NCBI GenBank assembly: GCA_003266145.1
Contig: MVJJ01000060.1
Location: forward strand, 1 to 7,316
From: Methanosphaera sp. SHI613
Lineage (GTDB): Archaea > Methanobacteriota > Methanobacteria > Methanobacteriales > Methanobacteriaceae
DNA length: 7,316 bases
Direction: 5' to 3'
Of the stretch, positions 1-5,259 are shown piece by piece. The notes beneath the pieces are model-generated. The model was not told the origin of the DNA. It saw only the letters and a list, made by a program, of their open reading frames with translations, and made no database searches. Made by a program: the position numbers and the translations under genes. Position 1 is the stretch's first letter; every line of letters begins with the position of its first letter.

Positions 1-250
1 ATAGTTAACTGAATAAAACTATTTATTCCACAGTTATAAATAGTGTGGTAGAATTAGGATAGATGAAATCTGCAGAGGATATAATACCTATTGAAAATAA
101 TCAGGTAAAAATATTAAAAGTCAATTAACCATAGCCATGGATAAATATTCTGCAGAATATGGAATTTTAATATCAAAGCGAACTGATAGGATAAAATTTG
201 AAGATAACATCCTTTACATACCAATTGTAACATTTGCATTATTGTTCTAA
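1..250 (+). pseudogene. Decayed 3' end of an AAA ATPase with DUF4143 (PD-(D/E)XK-like) domain
   Basis: No single frame is open here, but pieces in two frames join into what looks like the C-terminal DUF4143 region found on AAA_14-type ATPases. Bases 17-64 read NYLFHSYK, a stop (TAG 41-43), then CGRIRID. A frame change gives KSAEDIIPIE (66-95). Near 96-100 the frame changes back, and SGKNIKSQL to the TAA at 248-250 reads on through AMDKYSAEYGILIS to YIPIVTFALLF. In intact relatives the middle reads roughly IIPIEVKSGKN, so the V-K step is exactly where a base appears lost. The rest of the gene would lie left of the window. This family is common and often broken in Methanobacteriales. The family assignment rests on remembered motifs, not a search. 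An alternative is that only the 37-codon ORF from ATG 137 is expressed. Confidence 0.5.
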
Positions 251-320
251 AAGATAAATTCCATCAAATAACATTATCAGTGACAACTCAAACTTAACCA
301 TGCTTGAATTTACATAAATT

Positions 321-328
321 TTTATATA
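321..328 (+). promoter_or_regulatory. Probable TATA box (box A) of the secF-secD operon
   Basis: TTTATATA lies in the AT-rich gap before secF and matches the archaeal box A consensus. Transcription would start about 25 bases downstream, near 350, leaving a leader of roughly 95 bases. A second TATA-like string (TATATAA, about 348-354) would give a start near 375-380, so the choice between them is open. Confidence 0.5.
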
Positions 329-355
329 TATTTATTAACAAATCTAGTATATAAT

Positions 356-400
356 ATTCCAATAATTAATTATGAATAAAACTTTTTTTAATTATGGAAT
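356..400 (+). repeat. Inverted repeat in the secF leader
   Basis: The left arm at 356-367 (ATTCCAATAATT) pairs with the right arm at 390-400 (AATTATGGAAT) over 11 pairs with one bulged A. The loop contains a run of seven T (383-389). It lies between the likely promoter and the secF ribosome site. It could be an RNA hairpin, a protein-binding site or chance in AT-rich DNA. The T-run might also stop transcription coming from the left. Confidence 0.35.
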
Positions 401-431
401 ATACATTAAAACTCAAAGTAACAATAAATCT

Positions 432-436
432 AGGAG
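432..436 (+). promoter_or_regulatory. Ribosome binding site of secF
   Basis: AGGAG stands 11 bases before the TTG at 448. It favours that TTG over the in-frame GTG at 457, which would be about 20 bases away. The ATG at 455 is out of frame. Confidence 0.6.
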
Positions 437-447
437 CGTAACGAGAA

Positions 448-1299
448 TTGACAGATGTGATAAATTATATCAGCAGACAATCTCATAAGCCTCTTATATT
501 AATTCCCGTTATTTTAATGATTATCTCACTTCTATACATTGGAGTATTTGGATTAAACCAAGGTGTAGAACTAAAAGGAGGTACATTGGTAACGGCGGAA
601 TTAAAACACCCAATGACTGAATCAGAGATAACAAATTTAGTTGAAAACGGCTTGAAAGTTAACGACGTTCAAACATCATTAAGCGGTAACACTGCAACCA
701 TCACGATATCAGGTGACGTGGATGTTAACGAGTTTAATCAGCAGTTTTCAAATGACTTTAATGTACTAAGTTTTAAAAGTGTTGGAGCCCTATTAAGTGA
801 TGCTGCAATGGGACAAATTGTATATGCATTAGTATTTGCATTTTTATTCATGTCCGCAACAGTATTCTTTGTATTTAGAGACTTCATTCCTTCTATTGCT
901 ATTATCTTATCAGCTTTATGTAACTTATCAATAGCTGTTGGTGGTATGTCCCTATTCGGAATACCTATATCAATCGCTAGTGTAGGTGCACTTCTCATGC
1001 TTATAGGGTATGGTGTGGATACTGATATTCTTCTTACTACACGTTTATTAAAACGTCGAGAAGGAAGTGTTGATGACCGCGCTGAAGGTGCTTGTAGAAC
1101 AGGTATTACATTAAGTATTACCGCATTAGCTTCAATGTTAGTATTATTTATAGTTGTGAAGATATTCATCCCATCAGCTCAGGTACTGGGTGATATTTCA
1201 GCAGTACTTGTTATGGGACTTATTTCAGATTTAATGTCAACATGGCTTATGAATCTAGGAATTTTAAAATGGCATATTGAAAGAGGTGGTCACAATTAA
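448..1299 (+). CDS. secF: Protein-export membrane protein SecF
   Basis: This is the SecF half of the archaeal SecDF complex, which sits in the cytoplasmic membrane beside the SecYEG channel and assists export and membrane insertion. Archaea lack SecA, so how SecDF drives transport there is unsettled. The 283-residue protein has helix 1 (about 16-35), a short external domain (38-118) opening with GVELKGGT (39-46), the SecF form of the SecD GLDLxGG motif, and five more helices (about 123-143, 147-168, 174-192, 219-239, 245-272). Helix 4 ends in GYGVDTD (187-193), which holds the conserved acidic residues, followed by the basic RLLKRR. Length and six-helix layout fit archaeal SecF. The start is TTG behind AGGAG. 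The 3' end overlaps the 5' end of secD, and secF-secD is the usual archaeal order, so the two are very probably co-translated. Confidence 0.95.
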   Translation: MTDVINYISRQSHKPLILIPVILMIISLLYIGVFGLNQGVELKGGTLVTAELKHPMTESEITNLVENGLKVNDVQTSLSGNTATITISGDVDVNEFNQQFSNDFNVLSFKSVGALLSDAAMGQIVYALVFAFLFMSATVFFVFRDFIPSIAIILSALCNLSIAVGGMSLFGIPISIASVGALLMLIGYGVDTDILLTTRLLKRREGSVDDRAEGACRTGITLSITALASMLVLFIVVKIFIPSAQVLGDISAVLVMGLISDLMSTWLMNLGILKWHIERGGHN

Positions 1300-2620
1300 T
1301 TATGAAACAATACAATTTCTAAAAAGGCCACGTACTCTACTCTTAATAGCATTGGTAATAATAAGTATAGCCAGTGTAGCCGTATTCGGACTGCAGGAAG
1401 GACTTGACCTTCAAGGTGGATCAATGATTAACCTACACCTAAGCGAACCAGTTGATCAGGATACAATGAATACAGTAACAGCCATTTTAGATAAAAGGTT
1501 AAATGCATTCGGTATTTCCGATGTTAAAGTCAGACAAAGTGGAAGTCAAGATGTTATAGTAGAAATTGCCGGAGTAAAACCCGAGGAAGTAGAACGGATT
1601 ATTAGTACACCTGGTAAGTTTGAGGCCAAAATCAACGGTCAGACAGCAATTACCGGTGCAGACATCACAAGTGTATCCGGTGCTGAAGTAACAGGTAACA
1701 GATGGCAGGTACCATTCAGTGTGTCAACGGCAGGAGCAGAGAAATTTGCTAAGATAGCTGAAGGACAGGCAGGTGCAAAAGTTGAAATGTACCTTGACGA
1801 TAAGCTCATATCCGATCCACAACTGGATGCTGGATTAGCTAATGGTAAGGCATCAACTGAAATATCCGTTTCAGGTGGAGAAGAATCAAAACAAGCAGCA
1901 CAAGATAAGGCTACTGAAATTCACACCGTTCTAGAGTCAGGGGCTCTTCCTGTTAAACTAGAAGTTAATGGAGTAAACAGTGTATCAGCTGAGCTCGGTT
2001 CACAGTTTGAACAGGGTTGTCTTATTGCTGGACTCTTAGCACTTTTAGCAATCATAGTTGTTGTCAGCATCAAATATAAATCCCCATCACTTGTACTTCC
2101 AATAGTCATAACTACAATTTCAGAATTGATTATCATTCTTGGATTTGCATCAATCATACATTGGAATTTGGATTTAGCCGCAATTGCTGGTATGATAGCT
2201 TCTATTGGTACCGGTGTAGACGACCAAATTGTTATGACCGATGAGGTTTTAGCTCGTCGTGACAGAAGTGATAGGAAAAATATCGTCAAGACAAGAATTA
2301 AAGGTGCATTCTTCATTATATATGCATCAGCAGGAACGCTCATTGCAGCTATGCTTCCACTGGCATATATCGGATTTGCAAGAGGTTCAACAGGTATCGG
2401 TATGTTAACCGGTTTTGCAGTTACAACCGTTGTAGGGGTACTTGTAGGTATCTTCATTACAAGACCTGTATTTGCTGATTATATGGAAACCTTCCTTATC
2501 CAATCACCTAAGAATAAAATGCAAAACGTTAAAAAAGGTGAAACCAAAGTCAGAGATAAGAAAAAAGGTAGAAAAACCATTGCAAGAGAAGAAGCAGAAA
2601 AACAAAAGAAAAGACGATAA
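1277..2620 (+). CDS. secD: Protein-export membrane protein SecD
   Basis: SecD partners SecF in the SecDF export accessory complex. From TTG 1277 it is 447 residues: helix 1 (about 20-38), EGLDLQGGS (41-49, the hallmark after helix 1), a large external region to about 246 containing the ferredoxin-like P1 part (LDKRLNAFGISDVKV, 71-85) and SGALPVKLEV (221-230), then five helices (about 248-266, 271-294, 298-320, 344-366, 372-396). GTGVDDQ (311-317) carries the acidic pair D315/D316 in helix 4, where bacterial SecD has its proton-path aspartate. Residues 411-447 are a Lys/Arg-rich cytoplasmic tail. The family call is firm but the start is not: TTG 1277 has only a distant AGGA, GTG 1286 lies within the good ribosome site, and ATT 1295 is the best-spaced codon. 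Overlap with secF is 23 bases from TTG, 5 from ATT. Confidence 0.95.
   Translation: MKEVVTINYETIQFLKRPRTLLLIALVIISIASVAVFGLQEGLDLQGGSMINLHLSEPVDQDTMNTVTAILDKRLNAFGISDVKVRQSGSQDVIVEIAGVKPEEVERIISTPGKFEAKINGQTAITGADITSVSGAEVTGNRWQVPFSVSTAGAEKFAKIAEGQAGAKVEMYLDDKLISDPQLDAGLANGKASTEISVSGGEESKQAAQDKATEIHTVLESGALPVKLEVNGVNSVSAELGSQFEQGCLIAGLLALLAIIVVVSIKYKSPSLVLPIVITTISELIIILGFASIIHWNLDLAAIAGMIASIGTGVDDQIVMTDEVLARRDRSDRKNIVKTRIKGAFFIIYASAGTLIAAMLPLAYIGFARGSTGIGMLTGFAVTTVVGVLVGIFITRPVFADYMETFLIQSPKNKMQNVKKGETKVRDKKKGRKTIAREEAEKQKKRR
1283..1290 (+). promoter_or_regulatory. Strong Shine-Dalgarno for secD inside the end of secF
   Basis: GAGGTGGT is close to the full complement of the 16S rRNA 3' end (GGAGGTGAT). 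It lies downstream of the TTG at 1277 and over the GTG at 1286. The only in-frame start-like codon at a good distance after it is ATT at 1295. The ATG at 1302 is out of frame and meets a stop after six codons. The site therefore argues against the longest reading of secD. Confidence 0.55.
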
Positions 2621-2636
2621 ACCATTAAACCCCCCA

Positions 2637-2650
2637 TTTATTTTTTTTTA
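2637..2650 (+). terminator. T-run terminator after secD
   Basis: Nine consecutive T (2641-2649), preceded by TTTA, begin 20 bases after the secD stop. Oligo-T on the coding strand is the typical intrinsic terminator in methanogens. I see no stable hairpin before it, which archaeal RNA polymerase does not need. Confidence 0.65.
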
Positions 2651-2716
2651 GATCATATCTGAAAAGATTAATCGAAATAATTTCTCATAACTATCCACTT
2701 TCTTAATGAAAAATTT

Positions 2717-2725
2717 CTTATACTA
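2717..2725 (+). promoter_or_regulatory. Possible TATA box for the phosphopantoate ligase unit
   Basis: CTTATACTA is centred about 25 bases before the ATG at 2745, so the transcript could begin at or near that ATG and be leaderless. An overlapping TATAAAAT (2724-2731) would place the start slightly inside the gene. No ribosome site is visible before 2745 or 2706, in line with leaderless initiation. Confidence 0.4.
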
Positions 2726-2744
2726 TAAAATACTATTTTTTAAT

Positions 2745-3485
2745 ATGTTAAACAAAGACCATCCAAGATATGAATCATTACTTTTAAGAGATAAAATTGT
2801 AAAGGCACACAAAAATGGAATACTTGCAGACTCAGGTATGATAGCTCACGGTAGGGGCGAAACTTATGACTATCTTATAGGTGAGAAAACAACAGAAAAC
2901 AGCCATAATACAATCAAAGTTGCCGCAGCCTATTTTTTACTTGCAAAAAACCCCGTGTTGAGTGTTAACGGTAACACTACAGCATTGGTGGCAGAGGATG
3001 TTGCAGAACTATCAAAACTATTGGATATTCCAGTTGAAATCAACCTTTACTATAGGACTGATGAAAGGGTACGAAACATTGAAAAAGTATACAGAGACTT
3101 GGGAGTAAAGGAGATTTTAGGTACCAACGATGATGAATTCATTGATACTCCTAACCTAAACGGTCCAAGAAGCCCTGTTAGCATTGACGGAATAAGCAAA
3201 TCCGATCTTATTTTCATACCGCTTGAAGATGGAGATAGGGCAGAAGCATTACATGATCTTGGAAAGACAATCATCTCCGTTGATTTAAATCCATTATCAC
3301 GTACGGCCGTCACGTCAACTCTTACCATCGTTGATAACATCGTAAGAGCCATGCCACTTCTTATCAAATACATTAAAGAGCTTGAAGATTACAGCAAAGA
3401 TGACCTAACAAAAATGATAAATAACTTCGATAACAAAGTAAACTTAGATAACTCTATCAGAGATATTTTAAAAAGATTTGAATAA
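2745..3485 (+). CDS. 4-phosphopantoate--beta-alanine ligase (phosphopantothenate synthetase, DUF137)
   Basis: This archaeal enzyme joins 4-phosphopantoate to beta-alanine, using ATP, to make 4'-phosphopantothenate in cytoplasmic coenzyme A synthesis. It replaces the bacterial PanC/CoaA order of reactions. Family marks, numbered from M at 2745, are NKDHPRYESL (3-12) at the extreme N-terminus, IAHGRGE (33-39), SVNGNTTAL (73-81), PLEDGDRAEAL (159-169) and DLNPLSRTA (180-188). The 246-residue length is normal. An in-frame ATG at 2706 would add 13 hydrophobic residues that relatives lack as far as I recall, and the likely promoter lies between the two ATGs, so 2745 is preferred. No T-run follows, and the next gene starts 46 bases on, suggesting one transcript with the kinase pair. 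Confidence 0.9.
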   Translation: MLNKDHPRYESLLLRDKIVKAHKNGILADSGMIAHGRGETYDYLIGEKTTENSHNTIKVAAAYFLLAKNPVLSVNGNTTALVAEDVAELSKLLDIPVEINLYYRTDERVRNIEKVYRDLGVKEILGTNDDEFIDTPNLNGPRSPVSIDGISKSDLIFIPLEDGDRAEALHDLGKTIISVDLNPLSRTAVTSTLTIVDNIVRAMPLLIKYIKELEDYSKDDLTKMINNFDNKVNLDNSIRDILKRFE

Positions 3486-3517
3486 TAATACGGTAATGTG
3501 TAATTTAAAGATTATAT

Positions 3518-3522
3518 AGGAG
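3518..3522 (+). promoter_or_regulatory. Ribosome binding site of kinase copy 1
   Basis: AGGAG stands nine bases before TTG 3532 and decides for that start. The same site and spacer, with one base change (T3523 versus C4172), precede kinase copy 2. Confidence 0.75.
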
Positions 3523-3531
3523 TATAATAAT

Positions 3532-4116
3532 TTGAAAGTTTATGGAATTACAGGTCTTCCTGGTTCCGGAAAAAGTATCATATCCAAATTTGCAGAAGAT
3601 AATGGAATACATATCATCAGTATGGGTGATATGGTACGTGATAAAGCCGAAACCCTAAATTGTAGTTCTAAAGATGCCGCTGTAAACCTAAGAAAGAAAT
3701 ACGGCAACGGCATCATTGCAGAGCTATGTGTGGAAGAAATACAAAATCTTTCCAAAGATTTGATAAACAATCAAAAACAATTACAACATGACTTGGAAAA
3801 AGAGGATATCTATATTATAGAAGGTATAAGAAGCCCTTTCGAAGTGGATATCTTTAGAAACAACTTTAAAGATTTCAGAGTAATAGCCATTCATTCGAGT
3901 CCTGAAACCCGATTCAAGAGGCTTAAACAAAGACATAGAAGTGATGACTCCGATGATTTTGATACATTTCTAGAAAGAGATAAAAGAGAACTCAAATTCG
4001 GTATCGGAGATGTAATAGCCAGTGCGGATTTTATGCTGATTAACGACAATCCAATTCAGGATGAACTGGCCAAGATGATAGTTCACTTCAATAACGAATT
4101 AAATTCAGAAAAATAG
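3532..4116 (+). CDS. UPF0200 P-loop nucleotide kinase-like protein, copy 1
   Basis: This is a cytoplasmic P-loop protein of the archaeal UPF0200 family, often labelled dephospho-CoA kinase-like or adenylate-kinase-like. To my knowledge its substrate is not established. At 194 residues it has the usual family length. Visible parts are the Walker A loop GLPGSGKS (8-15), SMGDMVR (30-36, where NMP kinases bind the phosphate acceptor), YIIEGIRSPFEV (94-105, Walker B-like), AIHSSPETRFKRL (119-131), SDDSDDFDTFLERDKREL (137-154, an Arg-bearing lid-like segment) and DFMLINDN (166-173). The start is TTG behind a well-spaced AGGAG. A close paralogue lies 649 bases downstream, and the gene before it makes a CoA intermediate. 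A CoA role is suggestive but weak, because the archaeal dephospho-CoA kinase demonstrated so far belongs to a different family (DUF359, GTP-dependent). Confidence 0.88.
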   Translation: MKVYGITGLPGSGKSIISKFAEDNGIHIISMGDMVRDKAETLNCSSKDAAVNLRKKYGNGIIAELCVEEIQNLSKDLINNQKQLQHDLEKEDIYIIEGIRSPFEVDIFRNNFKDFRVIAIHSSPETRFKRLKQRHRSDDSDDFDTFLERDKRELKFGIGDVIASADFMLINDNPIQDELAKMIVHFNNELNSEK

Positions 4117-4166
4117 ACAATCCCAAGAAATTTAATAGCACTACCACAGATATCAATAAAGTTCAT

Positions 4167-4171
4167 AGGAG
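4167..4171 (+). promoter_or_regulatory. Ribosome binding site of kinase copy 2
   Basis: AGGAG lies nine bases before TTG 4181. It duplicates the arrangement upstream of copy 1. Confidence 0.75.
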
Positions 4172-4180
4172 CATAATAAT

Positions 4181-4948
4181 TTGAAAGTATATGGAATTAC
4201 AGGTCTTCCCGGTTCAGGAAAAAGTATCATATCACGACTTGCCAAAAATGAGGGAATTCACATCATTAGTATGGGTGATATAGTACGTAAAGAGGCCGAA
4301 AAACAAAATTGTAGTTCTGGAGTTGCTGCTGTAAACTTAAGAAAGAAGTATGGAAATAACGTTATAGCTGAACGATGTGTTGAAGAGATACAAAACCACT
4401 CCAGAGAAAGAATCAACAATAACAGCAACACAATGACAAAGATTTACAATATGAACAACCAAAAGCATTCACAACGTAAGTTTAAAAAAGTAGAACAGGA
4501 CGTATACATTATTGAAGGTATCAGAAGCCCATTTGAAGTAAACATATTCAGAAGAAACTTCAGAAACTTTAAGGTCATAGCAATACATTCAAGTCCTGAA
4601 ACCAGGTTCAACAGGCTCAAAAGAAGAAAAAGAAGTGATGACTCAAGCGATTTCAGAACATTTCTAGAAAGAGACAGAAGAGAACTCAAATTCGGTATTG
4701 GAAATGTTATAGCTACGGCTGATTTTATGCTGATAAACGATGGTCCGATACCTATATTTAAGAATGTTGTACGAGGATTGATAGATAATGAAATTAAACC
4801 AAAATACAAACCATACAAAAATAATAATAAGAACAAAAATAAATCCAACAGAAAGCCTAGAAAAAATCCGAACCAGCATAAAAAACATAACAAACAAAAA
4901 TCCAACAACAGAAACAAAAAAGACTTTAGAAATAAGCGGAGATATTAA
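4181..4948 (+). CDS. UPF0200 P-loop nucleotide kinase-like protein, copy 2, with Lys/Asn-rich tail
   Basis: This is a close paralogue of the preceding gene, 255 residues instead of 194. The motifs are intact: GLPGSGKS (8-15), SMGDIVR (30-36), YIIEGIRSPFEV (109-120), AIHSSPETRFNRL (134-146), ERDRRELKFGIGN (163-175) and DFMLINDG (181-188), so it is probably still active. It differs in three ways. A Ser/Asn/Lys-rich stretch (about 80-104) is longer by 16 residues. Many Lys, Asp and Gln positions have become Arg or Lys. After the normal kinase end (about 202) a tail of Lys, Asn, Arg and Gln runs to 255. That tail is the out-of-frame reading of the UPF0201 gene starting at 4788, so it probably arose by loss of the original stop codon and need not be functional. 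UPF0200-UPF0201 fusions exist in other archaea as I recall, so a frameshifted fusion is an alternative. Confidence 0.8.
   Translation: MKVYGITGLPGSGKSIISRLAKNEGIHIISMGDIVRKEAEKQNCSSGVAAVNLRKKYGNNVIAERCVEEIQNHSRERINNNSNTMTKIYNMNNQKHSQRKFKKVEQDVYIIEGIRSPFEVNIFRRNFRNFKVIAIHSSPETRFNRLKRRKRSDDSSDFRTFLERDRRELKFGIGNVIATADFMLINDGPIPIFKNVVRGLIDNEIKPKYKPYKNNNKNKNKSNRKPRKNPNQHKKHNKQKSNNRNKKDFRNKRRY
4773..4777 (+). promoter_or_regulatory. Ribosome binding site of the UPF0201 gene within kinase copy 2
   Basis: GAGGA stands ten bases before ATG 4788 and lies inside the kinase coding sequence. The in-frame TGA at 4779-4781 rules out any earlier start for the UPF0201 frame, so ATG 4788 is effectively fixed. 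Confidence 0.55.
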
Positions 4949-5180
4949 CTTATTGAATGTAATCAAAAACAGAATTAATAAAGAAGGTTATAATGAAGTG
5001 GCCGAAGGAATTCTTAATAAAAATAAAAAGGATAACATGACATTCTTTTATATTAACAAACAATCGGCATACAACAACAAATTCCATATAAGCGACGTTG
5101 ATTTGTCAACGCTTGGTGACATAAAAGTGGAATTATATGATGAGAATATGGATGATTTAATCGACTATATTGTCAATTAA
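4788..5180 (+). CDS. UPF0201 family protein (predicted RNA-binding, COG1325-like)
   Basis: A 130-residue soluble protein of the archaeal UPF0201 family, sometimes labelled a predicted exosome subunit or RNA-binding protein. The molecular role is not established to my knowledge. Family features are an N-terminal strand with the INPTE motif (TKIIIRTKINPTE, 10-22) and a following helix, a helix around LLNVIKNRINKEGYNEVAEGIL (55-76), FFYINKQSAY (86-95, the most recognisable block) and STLGDIKVEL (107-116). The conserved blocks lie partly inside the overlap with kinase copy 2 (4788-4948), so the UPF0201 frame is the constrained one there. Length is at the short end of the family, with no excess N-terminus. 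Translation is probably coupled to the kinase. UPF0200 and UPF0201 genes are often neighbours, implying a joint task. Confidence 0.85.
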   Translation: MKLNQNTNHTKIIIRTKINPTESLEKIRTSIKNITNKNPTTETKKTLEISGDINLLNVIKNRINKEGYNEVAEGILNKNKKDNMTFFYINKQSAYNNKFHISDVDLSTLGDIKVELYDENMDDLIDYIVN

Positions 5181-5196
5181 CCACCACCCCTTTAAC

Positions 5197-5212
5197 TATT
5201 TTTAGAAAAAAA
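5197..5212. terminator. Back-to-back T-run terminators between convergent genes
   Basis: T5 at 5199-5203 serves the plus-strand unit ending at 5180. A7 at 5206-5212 reads as T7 on the minus strand and serves the gene ending at 5260. Together they fit a compact two-way stop in the 79-base convergent gap. No hairpin is obvious. Confidence 0.5.
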
Positions 5213-5259
5213 TTATAATAAGAAGGAGAATAGGAAAGTCTTCAAAATTGTTTTGACAG

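Larger units (their letters stand above)
3516..4750 (+). repeat. Tandem gene duplication: two kinase units with their ribosome sites
   Basis: About 3516-4053 and 4165-4750 are diverged direct copies with start codons 649 bases apart. Similarity begins at ATAGGAG before each TTG, covers the P-loop, and ends at DFMLIND near the C-terminus. The main length difference is a run of 16 extra residues in copy 2 before the EGIRSPFE motif. The 3' ends (after about 4053 and 4750) do not match, and only copy 2 is followed by a UPF0201 gene. Confidence 0.85.

Noticed and set aside
251..447. Search for a small gene, RNA gene or repeat array between the broken gene and secF
   Set aside because: All frames are short and AT-rich. 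Apart from the promoter-like strings, the inverted repeat and the ribosome site, I see nothing.
738..1169. Open frame antisense to secF (143 codons)
   Set aside because: It lies wholly opposite conserved SecF helices, has no ribosome site that I can see and no recognisable motif. The same holds for the antisense frames at 1921-2457, 3050-3373 and 3540-3770.
1302..1322. ATG 1302 well placed after the GAGGTGGT site
   Set aside because: It encodes only six codons before TAA and is out of frame with SecD, so it cannot be the secD start. A tiny leader peptide is conceivable but nothing supports it.
4444..4966. Two long antisense frames opposite kinase copy 2, rich in Leu, Phe and Ile
   Set aside because: The apparent hydrophobic segments come from reading A-rich Lys/Asn codons backwards. 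There is no motif or start signal.
5223..5259. AAGGAG purine run in the convergent gap, resembling a ribosome site
   Set aside because: The TTG codons after it (5248 and 5253) open only very short frames running antisense into the Dph6-like gene.
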